Below the pieces are notes generated by a model, which was not told the origin of the DNA, searched no databases, and was given only the letters and a program-made list of their open reading frames with translations. From positions 13,749-77,748 of the forward strand of contig JBQKKG010000014.1 in the NCBI GenBank assembly GCA_052116865.1: a stretch of 64,000 nucleotides of DNA, in the 5' to 3' direction. Shown here piece by piece: positions 52,861 to 61,450 of the stretch. The position numbers and the translations under genes are program-made. Origin of the DNA: CAUPWF01 sp963515125. Lineage in GTDB: Bacteria > Bacillota > Clostridia > Lachnospirales > Lachnospiraceae. Numbering within the stretch: the stretch's first letter is position 1; the number at the start of each line of letters is the position of its first letter.

Positions 52861-53095
52861 ATATCCACAACTCATTGTGGATAAGCTGTGGAAGGGACGT
52901 TAAATTAATGTGGATACAAATTTTGACAAAAAATTACATCCGAGTTATCCCAAATTCATACCCTTAAAATCCCATTCATTTCCGCCTAGTTATCCTTTTA
53001 ACAAACGGCTCTACCACAAGGGTTTGAAGTAGTTATACACATATCCACAGCCCCTATTAAGAAGAAGACGGATTTATTTTATATATTTATCTATT
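52861..53095. other. oriC: Origin region between dnaA and dnaN (boxes and likely unwinding site)
   Basis: Exact TGTGGATAA at 52876-52884; close forms at 52861-52869 (ATATCCACA), 52909-52917 (TGTGGATAC), 53033-53041 (TTATACACA) and 53041-53049 (ATATCCACA). The last box is followed by a short GC run (53050-53054), then AAGAAGAAG (53059-53067) and an A/T-rich stretch (53071-53095). This order matches the box - GC - DnaA-trio plan of the bacterial basal unwinding system. Confidence 0.75.
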
Positions 53096-53123
53096 AAGAA
53101 CCATCGAAAGGAGTTTTACACAC

Positions 53124-54233
53124 ATGAAAATAATATGCACAAAATCGAACCTAGTAAAAGGAGTTAGTATTGTTTCAAAAGCAGTTCCTTCTAAAACAAC
53201 CATGCCTATCCTAGAATGTATCTTAATAGATGCATCTACTGATATTATTAAGTTAACAGCTAATGATATGGAATTGGGGATAGAAACAACAATAGAAGGT
53301 GATATTGTTCAAAAAGGAATTATTGCAATTGATGCCAAGCTATTTTCAGAAATTGTACGTAAACTACCAGACAATGAAGTTGTAATAGAAACAGATGATA
53401 AAGATCAGGCACTTATTACATGTGAGAAAGCAAAATTTAATATTGCAGGTAAATCAGGTCAAGATTTTTCTTACTTACCATATATCGAAAAACAGGATCA
53501 CCTTACAATTTCTGAATTAACGTTGAAAGATGTGATTAGACAAACCATCTTTTCAATTGCTGAAAATGATGGGAATAAGTTAATGTCTGGTGTATTATTC
53601 GAAATTAATGAAAATATCTTAAGAGTTGTTACACTTGATGGACATCGTATTTCTCTTAGACGGATTGAACTAAAACAAATTTACGATAATAAAAAAATTG
53701 TAGTTCCTGGGAAAACATTAATAGAAGTGAGTAAAATTCTATCAGGGGAAGCAACAAGTGAAGTAAGTATATATTTTACAAATAATCATATTGTATTTGA
53801 ATTTGCAAGAACAGTAGTAGTATCTAGATTGATTGAGGGTGAATATTTTAAAATAGATCAAATGCTATCAAGTGACTATGAAACAAAGGTATTGATTAAT
53901 AAAAAAGAATTTTTAAATTGTATAGATAGAGCTACACTTCTTGTAAAGGAAGGTGACAAAAAGCCAATTATTATTCAAATATCTGATGAAAGTATGGAAT
54001 TAAAGATTCAATCTCAGATAGGATCTATGAATGAAGAAATTATAATTACAAAAGAAGGAAAAGACTTATTGATTGGTTTTAATCCGAAATTTTTAATAGA
54101 TGCATTGCGCGTTATAGATGATGAGGAAGTAACAATTTATTTGATGAATGCAAAAGCACCATGTTATATTAAAGATGATAAAGAAAGTTATATTTATTTG
54201 ATATTGCCTGTTAATTTTAATGCAACTGTTTAA
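53124..54233 (+). CDS. dnaN: DNA polymerase III beta subunit (sliding clamp)
   Basis: 369 residues, normal length for a clamp monomer made of three similar folds. The start MKIICTKSNLVKGVSIVSKAVPSKTTMPILECILI and the end PCYIKDDKESYIYLILPVNF are characteristic. The dimer ring tethers polymerase to DNA. It follows dnaA across the origin and has AAAGGAG before ATG 53124. It leads the run dnaN-yaaA-recF-gyrB. Confidence 0.96.
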   Translation: MKIICTKSNLVKGVSIVSKAVPSKTTMPILECILIDASTDIIKLTANDMELGIETTIEGDIVQKGIIAIDAKLFSEIVRKLPDNEVVIETDDKDQALITCEKAKFNIAGKSGQDFSYLPYIEKQDHLTISELTLKDVIRQTIFSIAENDGNKLMSGVLFEINENILRVVTLDGHRISLRRIELKQIYDNKKIVVPGKTLIEVSKILSGEATSEVSIYFTNNHIVFEFARTVVVSRLIEGEYFKIDQMLSSDYETKVLINKKEFLNCIDRATLLVKEGDKKPIIIQISDESMELKIQSQIGSMNEEIIITKEGKDLLIGFNPKFLIDALRVIDDEEVTIYLMNAKAPCYIKDDKESYIYLILPVNFNATV

Positions 54234-54250
54234 AAGTGTAAGGAGCAAAT

Positions 54251-54460
54251 ATGGAAACAATTAAACTAAGAGATGAATATATTAAATTGGGTCAAGCTTT
54301 AAAGGCGGCTGGTTTAGTGGATTCTGGCGTAACAGCGAAACTTGTCATTCAAGATGGTCTAGTTAAAGTGAATGGAATGATAGAAACACAGAGAGGCAAA
54401 AAATTACACAATGGTGATATTGTTTGTTATGATGGGGAAGAAATAAAAATTGAAGATTAA
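54251..54460 (+). CDS. yaaA: S4-domain RNA-binding protein YaaA
   Basis: 69 residues. The S4 fold shows IKLGQALKAAGLVDSGVTAKLVIQDGLVKVNGMIETQRGKKLHNGDIV. It occupies the conserved slot between dnaN and recF in Firmicutes; the molecular role is not settled (ribosome-related). It starts 17 bases after dnaN and overlaps the recF start by 11 bases. Confidence 0.92.
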   Translation: METIKLRDEYIKLGQALKAAGLVDSGVTAKLVIQDGLVKVNGMIETQRGKKLHNGDIVCYDGEEIKIED

Positions 54461-55541
54461 GTCTTTAAAATTAAAGAATTTTAGAAACTATGACCTGTTA
54501 AGCCTCAATTTTAATGAGGCTACAAATATTTTTTATGGAGATAATGCGCAAGGTAAGACAAATATATTAGAATCCATTTATTTAACAGGAACTACGAAAT
54601 CACATCGTGGAACAAAAGATCGCGATATGATAAAGTTTGGATGTGAAGAGGCCCATATTGAAACTATAGTTGAAAAAAATGGAACACCTTTTCAAATAGA
54701 TATGCATTTAAAGAAAAATAGTCCAAAAGGAATAGCAATTAACAAAATCCCAATTAGAAGGGCAAGTGAATTATTTGGGATTATTCATCTTGTGTTCTTT
54801 TCTCCAGAAGATTTAAACATTATAAAAAATGGTCCTTCAGAACGTCGTCGTTTTATAGATTTAGAATTAGCACAGCTTGATAAATTATATCTTAGTAATT
54901 TATCAAATTATAATAGAATTGTTAATCAGAGAAATAAGTTATTAAAGGAATTATCTTTTCAAAATAGAGATAACCTTATTGAAACATTAGATATATGGGA
55001 TATGCAACTAATTCATTATGGAAATAAAGTAATGGATAGTAGAAGAATTTTTATTCAGCAAATAAATGAAATTATTATACAAAAGCATAGGAAACTTACT
55101 GGTGATAAAGAGCAATTAATTATTAATTACGATCCAAATATTTCGCAAGGAACCTTCAAACAAGTTTTGAAAAAAAATAGAGATCGAGATATGAAAATGA
55201 AAAGCACATCTGTTGGTCCGCATAGAGACGATATCTGTTTCATGGTTGGAGATTTAGATATTCGTAAGTTTGGTTCTCAAGGGCAGCAAAGAACGGCTGC
55301 TTTATCTTTAAAATTATCAGAAATAGAATTAGTAAAATTAATAATAAAAGACACACCAATTTTATTATTAGATGATGTATTGTCTGAATTAGACAAACAT
55401 AGGCAAAACTATTTATTAGATAGTATACACGATATCCAGACACTTATTACTTGTACCGGAGTAGATGAGTTTGTCAGCAATCGTTTTTCTATAAATAAAT
55501 TATTTCATGTTCAAAATGGACAAGTAGCAAAAGAAAATTAG
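54450..55541 (+). CDS. recF: DNA replication/repair protein RecF
   Basis: 363 residues. An SMC-like ATPase: Walker A YGDNAQGKTNILE near residue 30, GPSERRRFIDLELAQLD, the signature FGSQGQQRTAALSLKL, and Walker B ILLLDDVLSELD. It helps load RecA at gaps. The start is TTG at 54450, since it gives the family start MKIKSLKLKNFRNY. It lies inside yaaA, so translation is probably coupled. gyrB follows after 10 bases. Confidence 0.95.
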   Translation: MKIKSLKLKNFRNYDLLSLNFNEATNIFYGDNAQGKTNILESIYLTGTTKSHRGTKDRDMIKFGCEEAHIETIVEKNGTPFQIDMHLKKNSPKGIAINKIPIRRASELFGIIHLVFFSPEDLNIIKNGPSERRRFIDLELAQLDKLYLSNLSNYNRIVNQRNKLLKELSFQNRDNLIETLDIWDMQLIHYGNKVMDSRRIFIQQINEIIIQKHRKLTGDKEQLIINYDPNISQGTFKQVLKKNRDRDMKMKSTSVGPHRDDICFMVGDLDIRKFGSQGQQRTAALSLKLSEIELVKLIIKDTPILLLDDVLSELDKHRQNYLLDSIHDIQTLITCTGVDEFVSNRFSINKLFHVQNGQVAKEN

Positions 55542-55551
55542 GAGGATTTAT

Positions 55552-57468
55552 ATGAGTGCAGAATATGGTGCAGATCAAATCCAGATACTAGAAGGATTAG
55601 AGGCAGTAAGAAAGAGACCAGGAATGTATATTGGTAGCACATCTGCAAGAGGACTTCATCACTTGGTATACGAAATCGTAGACAACTCAGTTGATGAAGC
55701 ATTAGCAGGATTTTGTAATATAATAAAAATTGATATCAATAAAGACAATTCTATTACTGTTATTGATAATGGGCGTGGAATTCCAGTTGGGATTAATCAT
55801 AAAGCAGGATTACCCGCAGTTGAAGTAGTATTTACAGTATTACATGCTGGTGGGAAATTTGGTGGAGGAGGTTACAAAGTATCTGGTGGTCTTCATGGTG
55901 TTGGTGCCTCAGTTGTAAATGCCCTATCTGAATGGTTAGAGGTTGAAATATATAGTGAAGGTAAAATTTATAGACAACGTTATGAGAAGGGACATGTTGC
56001 TTATAAATTAAAAGTAGTTGGCGAATGTCCTATAGAAAAAACAGGTACAAAAGTTGATTTTCTGCCAGATAAAGATATTTTTGAAGAAACGGTATTTGAT
56101 TATGACATATTGAAACAACGATTTAGAGAGATGGCATTTTTAACTAAGAATTTAAGAATTGTAATTCGAGACTTACGTGAAGATGAAATTATAGAAAGAG
56201 ATTTTCATTATGAGGGTGGAATTAAAGAATTTGTGTCTTATCTAAATAAAAGTAAAACACCTGTTTATGAACATATAATTTATTGTGAAGGTACGAAAGA
56301 TAATGTATATGTAGAAGTTGCGATGCAACACAATGATTCTTATAGTGACAATACTTATGGTTTTGTAAATAACATTACTACGCCAGAAGGTGGAACACAT
56401 ATTGTAGGGTTCCGTAATGCATTAACAAAAACATTTAATGATTATGCACGAAAAAATAAATTACTAAAAGACAATGAACCAAATCTTTCAGGGGAAGATA
56501 TTCGTGAAGGATTAACAGCAATTATAAGTGTAAAAATTGAAGATCCTCAATTTGAAGGACAGACAAAACAAAAATTAGGTAATAGTGAAGCACGTGGTGC
56601 AGTTGACAATATAGTTAGTACACAATTACAGATTTTTTTAGAACAAAATCCAAGTGTAGCTAAAATGACAGTTGAAAAATCCGTAATGGCACAACGTGCA
56701 AGAGAAGCCGCAAGAAAAGCAAGAGATTTGACAAGAAGAAAATCGGCTTTAGAAGGAATGTCTCTGCCTGGAAAATTAGCTGATTGTTCAGATAAAGATC
56801 CTATCAATTGTGAAATTTATATTGTAGAAGGGGATTCCGCTGGTGGTTCGGCAAAAACTGCAAGAAGTCGTGCAACACAAGCTATATTACCACTTCGTGG
56901 AAAAATTCTTAATGTAGAAAAGGCAAGGTTAGATAAAATCTATGCAAATGCAGAAATAAAAGCAATGATTACAGCCTTTGGTACAGGCATACATGAAGAC
57001 TTTGACATAAAAAAATTAAGATACCATAAAATTATTATCATGACAGATGCCGATGTAGATGGTGCTCATATTAGTACATTATTATTAACATTCCTTTATA
57101 GATTTATGCCTGAATTAATCAAACAAGGATATGTATATTTAGCACAACCACCACTTTATAAAGTAGAGAAAAGTAAAAAAGAGTGGTACGCATATAGTGA
57201 TGAAGAATTAGATAAAATTCTTAGTGATATTGGAAGAGATGGAAATAATAAAATTCAACGTTATAAAGGTCTTGGAGAAATGGATGCGGAACAATTATGG
57301 GAGACCACAATGGATCCGGAAAGGCGTATATTATTAAGAGTTACTATGGATGAAGAAACATCTTCAGAATTAGATCTTACATTTACAACCTTAATGGGAG
57401 ATAAAGTGGAACCAAGAAGAGAATTTATAGAAGAAAATGCAAAGTATGTGCAAAACTTAGACGTTTAA
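55552..57468 (+). CDS. gyrB: DNA gyrase subunit B
   Basis: 638 residues. The GHKL ATPase carries EIVDNSVDEALAG, DNGRGIPVG and GGLHGVGASVVNALS. The TOPRIM domain carries YIVEGDSAGGSAKTARSR and the metal DADVDGAHI stretch. It drives ATP-dependent negative supercoiling with GyrA. AGGAGGATTTAT precedes ATG 55552. Its stop codon adjoins a GGGAC-family hairpin, which separates it from gyrA by 96 bases. Confidence 0.97.
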   Translation: MSAEYGADQIQILEGLEAVRKRPGMYIGSTSARGLHHLVYEIVDNSVDEALAGFCNIIKIDINKDNSITVIDNGRGIPVGINHKAGLPAVEVVFTVLHAGGKFGGGGYKVSGGLHGVGASVVNALSEWLEVEIYSEGKIYRQRYEKGHVAYKLKVVGECPIEKTGTKVDFLPDKDIFEETVFDYDILKQRFREMAFLTKNLRIVIRDLREDEIIERDFHYEGGIKEFVSYLNKSKTPVYEHIIYCEGTKDNVYVEVAMQHNDSYSDNTYGFVNNITTPEGGTHIVGFRNALTKTFNDYARKNKLLKDNEPNLSGEDIREGLTAIISVKIEDPQFEGQTKQKLGNSEARGAVDNIVSTQLQIFLEQNPSVAKMTVEKSVMAQRAREAARKARDLTRRKSALEGMSLPGKLADCSDKDPINCEIYIVEGDSAGGSAKTARSRATQAILPLRGKILNVEKARLDKIYANAEIKAMITAFGTGIHEDFDIKKLRYHKIIIMTDADVDGAHISTLLLTFLYRFMPELIKQGYVYLAQPPLYKVEKSKKEWYAYSDEELDKILSDIGRDGNNKIQRYKGLGEMDAEQLWETTMDPERRILLRVTMDEETSSELDLTFTTLMGDKVEPRREFIEENAKYVQNLDV

Positions 57469-57549
57469 TGGGGACGGGGGCGTTGCACATTACCTCCGTC
57501 CCTAAGCAACAATGAGGGTGTCCCTTTTCTAATATAGGGGTGTCCCTAA
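57468..57549. repeat. GGGAC-family hairpin plus two tandem 22-nt units in the gyrB-gyrA gap
   Basis: The left arm ATGGGGACGGGGGCGTTG starts at the gyrB stop. On the minus strand three units lie in 22-base register: 57549-57528 (TTAGGGACACCC), 57527-57506 (AAAGGGACACCC) and 57505-57484 (TTAGGGACGGAG, part of the hairpin). The gyrA Shine-Dalgarno follows at once. Confidence 0.88.
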
Positions 57550-57564
57550 AGAAAGGAAATAATT

Positions 57565-60111
57565 ATGCAAGATAACATATTCGATAAAGTTCATGACGTT
57601 GATTTGCAAAAAACGATGGAAAAATCTTACATTGAGTATGCCATGAGCGTTATTGCTGCTCGTGCTTTACCTGATGTAAGAGATGGTTTAAAACCGGTAC
57701 AAAGAAGAATTTTATATTCCATGATAGAATTAAATAATGGACCTGATAAGCCACATCGTAAATGTGCGCGTATTGTAGGTGATACAATGGGTAAATATCA
57801 CCCACATGGTGATAGTTCTATTTATGGTGCATTAGTTAATATGGCGCAAGAATGGTCTACAAGATATCCTTTGGTTGATGGTCATGGTAATTTTGGTTCT
57901 GTAGATGGAGACGGAGCTGCTGCGATGCGTTATACAGAAGCACGTATGAGTAAGATCTCTATGGAATTAACAGCTGACATTAATAAAAATACTGTTGACT
58001 TTGCACCAAACTTTGATGAAACTGAAAGGGAACCTTTAGTATTACCATCAAGATTTCCAAATCTTTTAATAAATGGTACATCTGGAATTGCAGTTGGTAT
58101 GGCTACAAATATACCACCACACAATCTAAAAGAGGTAATAGGAGCAGTTGTTCGTATTATTGATAATCAAATATATGACAAAGAAGAAACTGCAATTGAA
58201 GAAATATTAGAGCTTGTGAAAGGACCTGATTTTCCTACAGGAGCAACAATTTTAGGTACTCGTGGTATTGAAGAAGCTTATCGTACAGGACGTGGTAAAA
58301 TCAGAGTACGTGCGGTAACAGATATCGAACCTATGCAAAATGGAAAAAGCCGTATTGTTGTTACAGAATTGCCATATATGGTAAATAAGGCAAGACTAAT
58401 TGAAAAGATTGCGGAGTTAGTCCGAGATAAAAAAATAGATGGAATTACAGATTTAAGTGACCAATCGAGTCGTGAAGGTATGAGAATTTGTATTGAGTTA
58501 CGAAGGGATGTAAATGCAAATGTTATATTAAACCAATTGTATAAACATACGCAAATGCAAGATACATTTGGTGTTATTATGTTAGCACTAGTGAATAACG
58601 AACCAAAAGTTATGAATATTCTAGATATGCTAAACTACTACTTAAAACATCAAGAAGAAGTTGTTACAAGAAGAACAAAATATGAATTAAATAAAGCAGA
58701 AGAGAGGGCACATATTTTACAGGGATTATTAATTGCTCTTGATCACATAGATGAAGTTATTAGAATCATTCGTGCATCTGCAAATTCGTCAGAAGCCAAA
58801 TTGAACTTAATAGAAGCTTTTCAATTAACAGACGTACAAGCACAAGCAATTGTAGATATGAGGCTTCGTGCATTGACGGGATTAGAAAGAGAAAAGTTAG
58901 AAAATGAGTTCAAAGAACTTGGGCAGCGTATTGATGAATTAAAATCTATCTTAGGTAATCGTAAATTATTATTAGGGGTAATTCGAGAAGAAATTTTAAT
59001 TATCTCTGAAAAATATGGTGATGAAAGAAGAACAGCTATAGGATTTGATGAATATGATATTTCAATGGAAGATTTAATTCCAAGAGAAAATGTAGTTATT
59101 ACAATGACAAAATTAGGATATATCAAACGAATGACTACTGATACTTTTAAGAGCCAACATCGTGGAGGCAAAGGTATAAAAGGAATGCAGACTATTGATG
59201 AAGATTATATTGAAGAATTATTTATGACATCAACACATCATTATGTTATGTTCTTTACGAATACAGGACGAGTATATCGTATAAAGGCTTACGAGATACC
59301 TGAGGCAAGTAGAACTGCTCGCGGTACTGCAATTATTAATATTATTCAGTTATTGCCAGATGAAAAAATTACTGCAATTATACCAATTCAGGATTATGAA
59401 GAAGGCAAATATTTATTTATGGCTACGAAAAAAGGACTTGTAAAGAAAACACCAATTAGGGATTATGCAAATGTAAGAAAAACAGGTCTTGCAGCAATTA
59501 CATTGCGTGAAGAAGATGAATTGATTGAAGTTAAAGCTACGGATAATGAAAAAGATATAATTTTAGTAACAAAATATGGTCAATGTATCCGTTTTCATGA
59601 GCAAGATGTACGATCTACAGGACGGACATCTATGGGTGTAAGAGGAATGAATCTGGGCGATAGAGATGAAGTAGTAGGAATGCAGATGAACACGCAAGGG
59701 GATTATTTACTTATTGTATCTGAAAAAGGTATGGGCAAACGTACTTCTATGAGTGAATTTACAAGTCAAAATCGTGGAGGTAAAGGTGTAAAATGCTATA
59801 AAATAACAGAAAAAACAGGCAATGTTATTGGAGTCAAGGCAGTAGATGAAGATAATGAGATTATGATTATTAATACAGATGGCATTATCATTCGTATGGA
59901 TTGTTCTGGAATATCTGTATTGGGCAGAGTAACATCGGGAGTTAAAGTAATTAATTTAAATGAAAATGATACCGTTGCAAGTATTGCAAAGGTAAGAGAA
60001 ACATCATCAGAACTAGAAGAAACAGAAAGTGAAGTAGTAATTGATGAAGTAGGGGAAGTAGAATCTGATGAAGGAAATATATTAGAAGAATTAAATGATG
60101 ATATACAATAG
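57565..60111 (+). CDS. gyrA: DNA gyrase subunit A
   Basis: 848 residues. The breakage-reunion domain has the catalytic Tyr in GAAAMRYTEARMS (about 123). The quinolone-determining stretch is HPHGDSSIYGALV (residues 81-93). Six beta-pinwheel repeats follow, including the GyrA box QHRGGKGIKGM. The acidic tail (ESEVVIDEVGEVESDEGNIL) is typical. Ser 84 keeps the usual water-metal-ion contact, whereas position 88 is Gly (Asp 87 in E. coli). AAAGGAAATAATT precedes ATG 57565. Confidence 0.97.
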   Translation: MQDNIFDKVHDVDLQKTMEKSYIEYAMSVIAARALPDVRDGLKPVQRRILYSMIELNNGPDKPHRKCARIVGDTMGKYHPHGDSSIYGALVNMAQEWSTRYPLVDGHGNFGSVDGDGAAAMRYTEARMSKISMELTADINKNTVDFAPNFDETEREPLVLPSRFPNLLINGTSGIAVGMATNIPPHNLKEVIGAVVRIIDNQIYDKEETAIEEILELVKGPDFPTGATILGTRGIEEAYRTGRGKIRVRAVTDIEPMQNGKSRIVVTELPYMVNKARLIEKIAELVRDKKIDGITDLSDQSSREGMRICIELRRDVNANVILNQLYKHTQMQDTFGVIMLALVNNEPKVMNILDMLNYYLKHQEEVVTRRTKYELNKAEERAHILQGLLIALDHIDEVIRIIRASANSSEAKLNLIEAFQLTDVQAQAIVDMRLRALTGLEREKLENEFKELGQRIDELKSILGNRKLLLGVIREEILIISEKYGDERRTAIGFDEYDISMEDLIPRENVVITMTKLGYIKRMTTDTFKSQHRGGKGIKGMQTIDEDYIEELFMTSTHHYVMFFTNTGRVYRIKAYEIPEASRTARGTAIINIIQLLPDEKITAIIPIQDYEEGKYLFMATKKGLVKKTPIRDYANVRKTGLAAITLREEDELIEVKATDNEKDIILVTKYGQCIRFHEQDVRSTGRTSMGVRGMNLGDRDEVVGMQMNTQGDYLLIVSEKGMGKRTSMSEFTSQNRGGKGVKCYKITEKTGNVIGVKAVDEDNEIMIINTDGIIIRMDCSGISVLGRVTSGVKVINLNENDTVASIAKVRETSSELEETESEVVIDEVGEVESDEGNILEELNDDIQ

Positions 60112-60236
60112 ATGAGGATTGACTAGTTGACATAATAATGATAATATGAGTTAAGAGCAACACAATAGAGAGATTGTGTTACAAAATTATAGGGCCTGAA
60201 TGATGTTAACTAGCTAAATTCATACTCTCATCTTCG

Positions 60237-60269
60237 GGCACTACTATTTTTATATAGTAGTGCCTTTTT
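60237..60269 (+). terminator. Intrinsic terminator downstream of gyrA
   Basis: GGCACTACTAT (60237-60247) and ATAGTAGTGCC (60254-60264) form an 11-base stem followed by TTTTTC. A smaller hairpin AACACAAT / ATTGTGTT lies before it at 60159-60180. Confidence 0.88.
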
Positions 60270-60358
60270 CCGTGATAACAAGATGTCATTGCAAACACGC
60301 TTATAAAGATGTGAGTACGGCAGAAGTTTAATGCGGATTATGAGAGGAAGTGAATTCT

Positions 60359-60769
60359 ATGATGGCATGGAATATGAGAGTAATGATGGATAATGGTGTC
60401 ATTAAATCAATGTCGCAAATTCAAATAGGGGATAAAATACTAACTTGTGGTAAAAATATCGTTAGTGTCAAAAATATAGAATATGAGATAAATCATCGAG
60501 TTATTTTACAATTAACTACAGAAGCAGAACATTTATTCTTATGCACTCCCGAACAGAGAATTTGTACTGTTGATGGAATAAAAAAAGCCAGTGATGTTAA
60601 AGCTGGAATGTCACTAAGTAGAATAGATGGTAAAAGCGTTAAAATATTAGAAGTGCAATGGATACTGAATGAACATAAAGTATGGAATATATCTTTAGAA
60701 ATAGTTAGTAGTAATTTAGATAGGTATATTGTCGTAAATGGCTATTTTGTTGAAGCAATTGTGCATTAA
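60359..60769 (+). CDS. Stand-alone Hint-fold (hedgehog/intein-like) protein, splicing residues absent
   Basis: 136 residues. The fold is read from VMMDNGVIKSMSQIQIGDKILTCG (the VxxxDG...IxxGD start block), TEAEHLFLCTPEQRICT (the TxxH-type block with His), IKKASDVKAGM, VWNISLEIVSSNLDRYIVVNGYFVEAIVH. Inteins begin with Cys/Ser and end with His-Asn. Here the block starts straight from the initiator Met, and the stop codon falls just after the final His. No host protein flanks it. AGAGGAAGTGAATTCT precedes ATG 60359. The function is unknown; the Hint assignment rests on pattern only. Confidence 0.6.
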   Translation: MMAWNMRVMMDNGVIKSMSQIQIGDKILTCGKNIVSVKNIEYEINHRVILQLTTEAEHLFLCTPEQRICTVDGIKKASDVKAGMSLSRIDGKSVKILEVQWILNEHKVWNISLEIVSSNLDRYIVVNGYFVEAIVH

Positions 60770-60782
60770 AGTCTAATATATA

Positions 60783-60833
60783 AGAGAGTACAACGAATGA
60801 GTGATGATATGACACGAATCAGTTGTGCTCTCT
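60783..60833. terminator. Convergent terminator hairpin
   Basis: AGAGAGTACAAC (60783-60794) and GTTGTGCTCTCT (60822-60833) pair with one wobble around a 27-base loop, followed by TTTTATAT, between the Hint and C-GCAxxG-C-C genes. Confidence 0.65.
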
Positions 60834-60839
60834 TTTATA

Positions 60840-61286
60840 TTAATCTTGATATTCACGAATAATAATTTCAGCAACTTTTTTAACCGTATGGGCAACAAAT
60901 TGTGTACACTGTGATTTACGTTCTGCAGAATTCTTTTCTTTTCCTTTGGTTAAAATCCTACAACATGTCCCACCGCAAGTAGTTCGAAAATAATCATGTA
61001 ATTCATTGGTTAGTGTAAAACATTGCTTTATTTTTGGATCTCCTGGTTCACGTCTGCCAAAAAAGTATCCTAGACACATTGTTCCTCCTGCTAGAGCACC
61101 ACAAATACAACCACCACCACCAAGGCCCCAGGGAAATCCAGAACTCATCGCAATAGCATCGTCAGACAGTTCAATATTAAAATGTTTGCGAATAGCATAA
61201 ATTACAGACTCAGAGCAAGCAAATCCCTGATTAAATATGTCTATAGCATCCTTTTGTAAAAGTTCCATATCTACATCCTTAACCAT
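60840..61286 (-). CDS. C-GCAxxG-C-C family protein (putative redox protein)
   Basis: 148 residues. The family pattern is clear: FACSESV, then GGGGCICGALAGGTMCLG (GCxCGAxxG), then CFTLTNELHDYFRTTCGGTCCRIL and a last Cys in KSQCTQFV. Seven or more Cys suggest metal or redox chemistry; function is not established. The usual GCA core here reads GCICGALAGG. ATG 61286 is chosen for GGAGG at 61294-61298; the frame opens six codons earlier without a site. Confidence 0.82.
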   Translation of the reverse strand: MVKDVDMELLQKDAIDIFNQGFACSESVIYAIRKHFNIELSDDAIAMSSGFPWGLGGGGCICGALAGGTMCLGYFFGRREPGDPKIKQCFTLTNELHDYFRTTCGGTCCRILTKGKEKNSAERKSQCTQFVAHTVKKVAEIIIREYQD

Positions 61287-61330
61287 AATATAGCCTCCAT
61301 TCAATTTATCTTAGTCTAGTTTATCATAAA

Positions 61331-61421
61331 TTAGAGACGGAAACAATGTTGTATGTTATACTTGGGGACGGGGGCAATGCACATTGCCCCCGTCCCCAAG
61401 TAACAATTGCCGTGTCCCTAA
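61331..61421. repeat. GGGAC-family hairpin plus outer units on both sides
   Basis: The core CTTGGGGACGGGGGCAATG and its complement occupy 61361-61400. On the minus strand a 22-base unit (61421-61400, starts TTAGGGACACGG) adjoins the arm unit (61399-61378). On the plus side an eroded copy (TTAGAGACGGAAACAATG, from 61331) lies opposite, giving a longer imperfect stem. Confidence 0.88.
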
Positions 61422-61450
61422 TGGATGTATTTTTAATAAAAGGAGGTACT

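Noticed and set aside
52891..52897. GGGACG next to DnaA boxes as another repeat copy
   Set aside because: Only a short match with no complementary arm and no 22-base partner unit.
61346..61450. In-frame extension of the fumarase alpha gene upstream of 61451
   Set aside because: It translates the hairpin repeat into a Gly/Pro/Cys-rich stretch and has no ribosome site, while 61451 has AAAAGGAGG just ahead and fits the family start.
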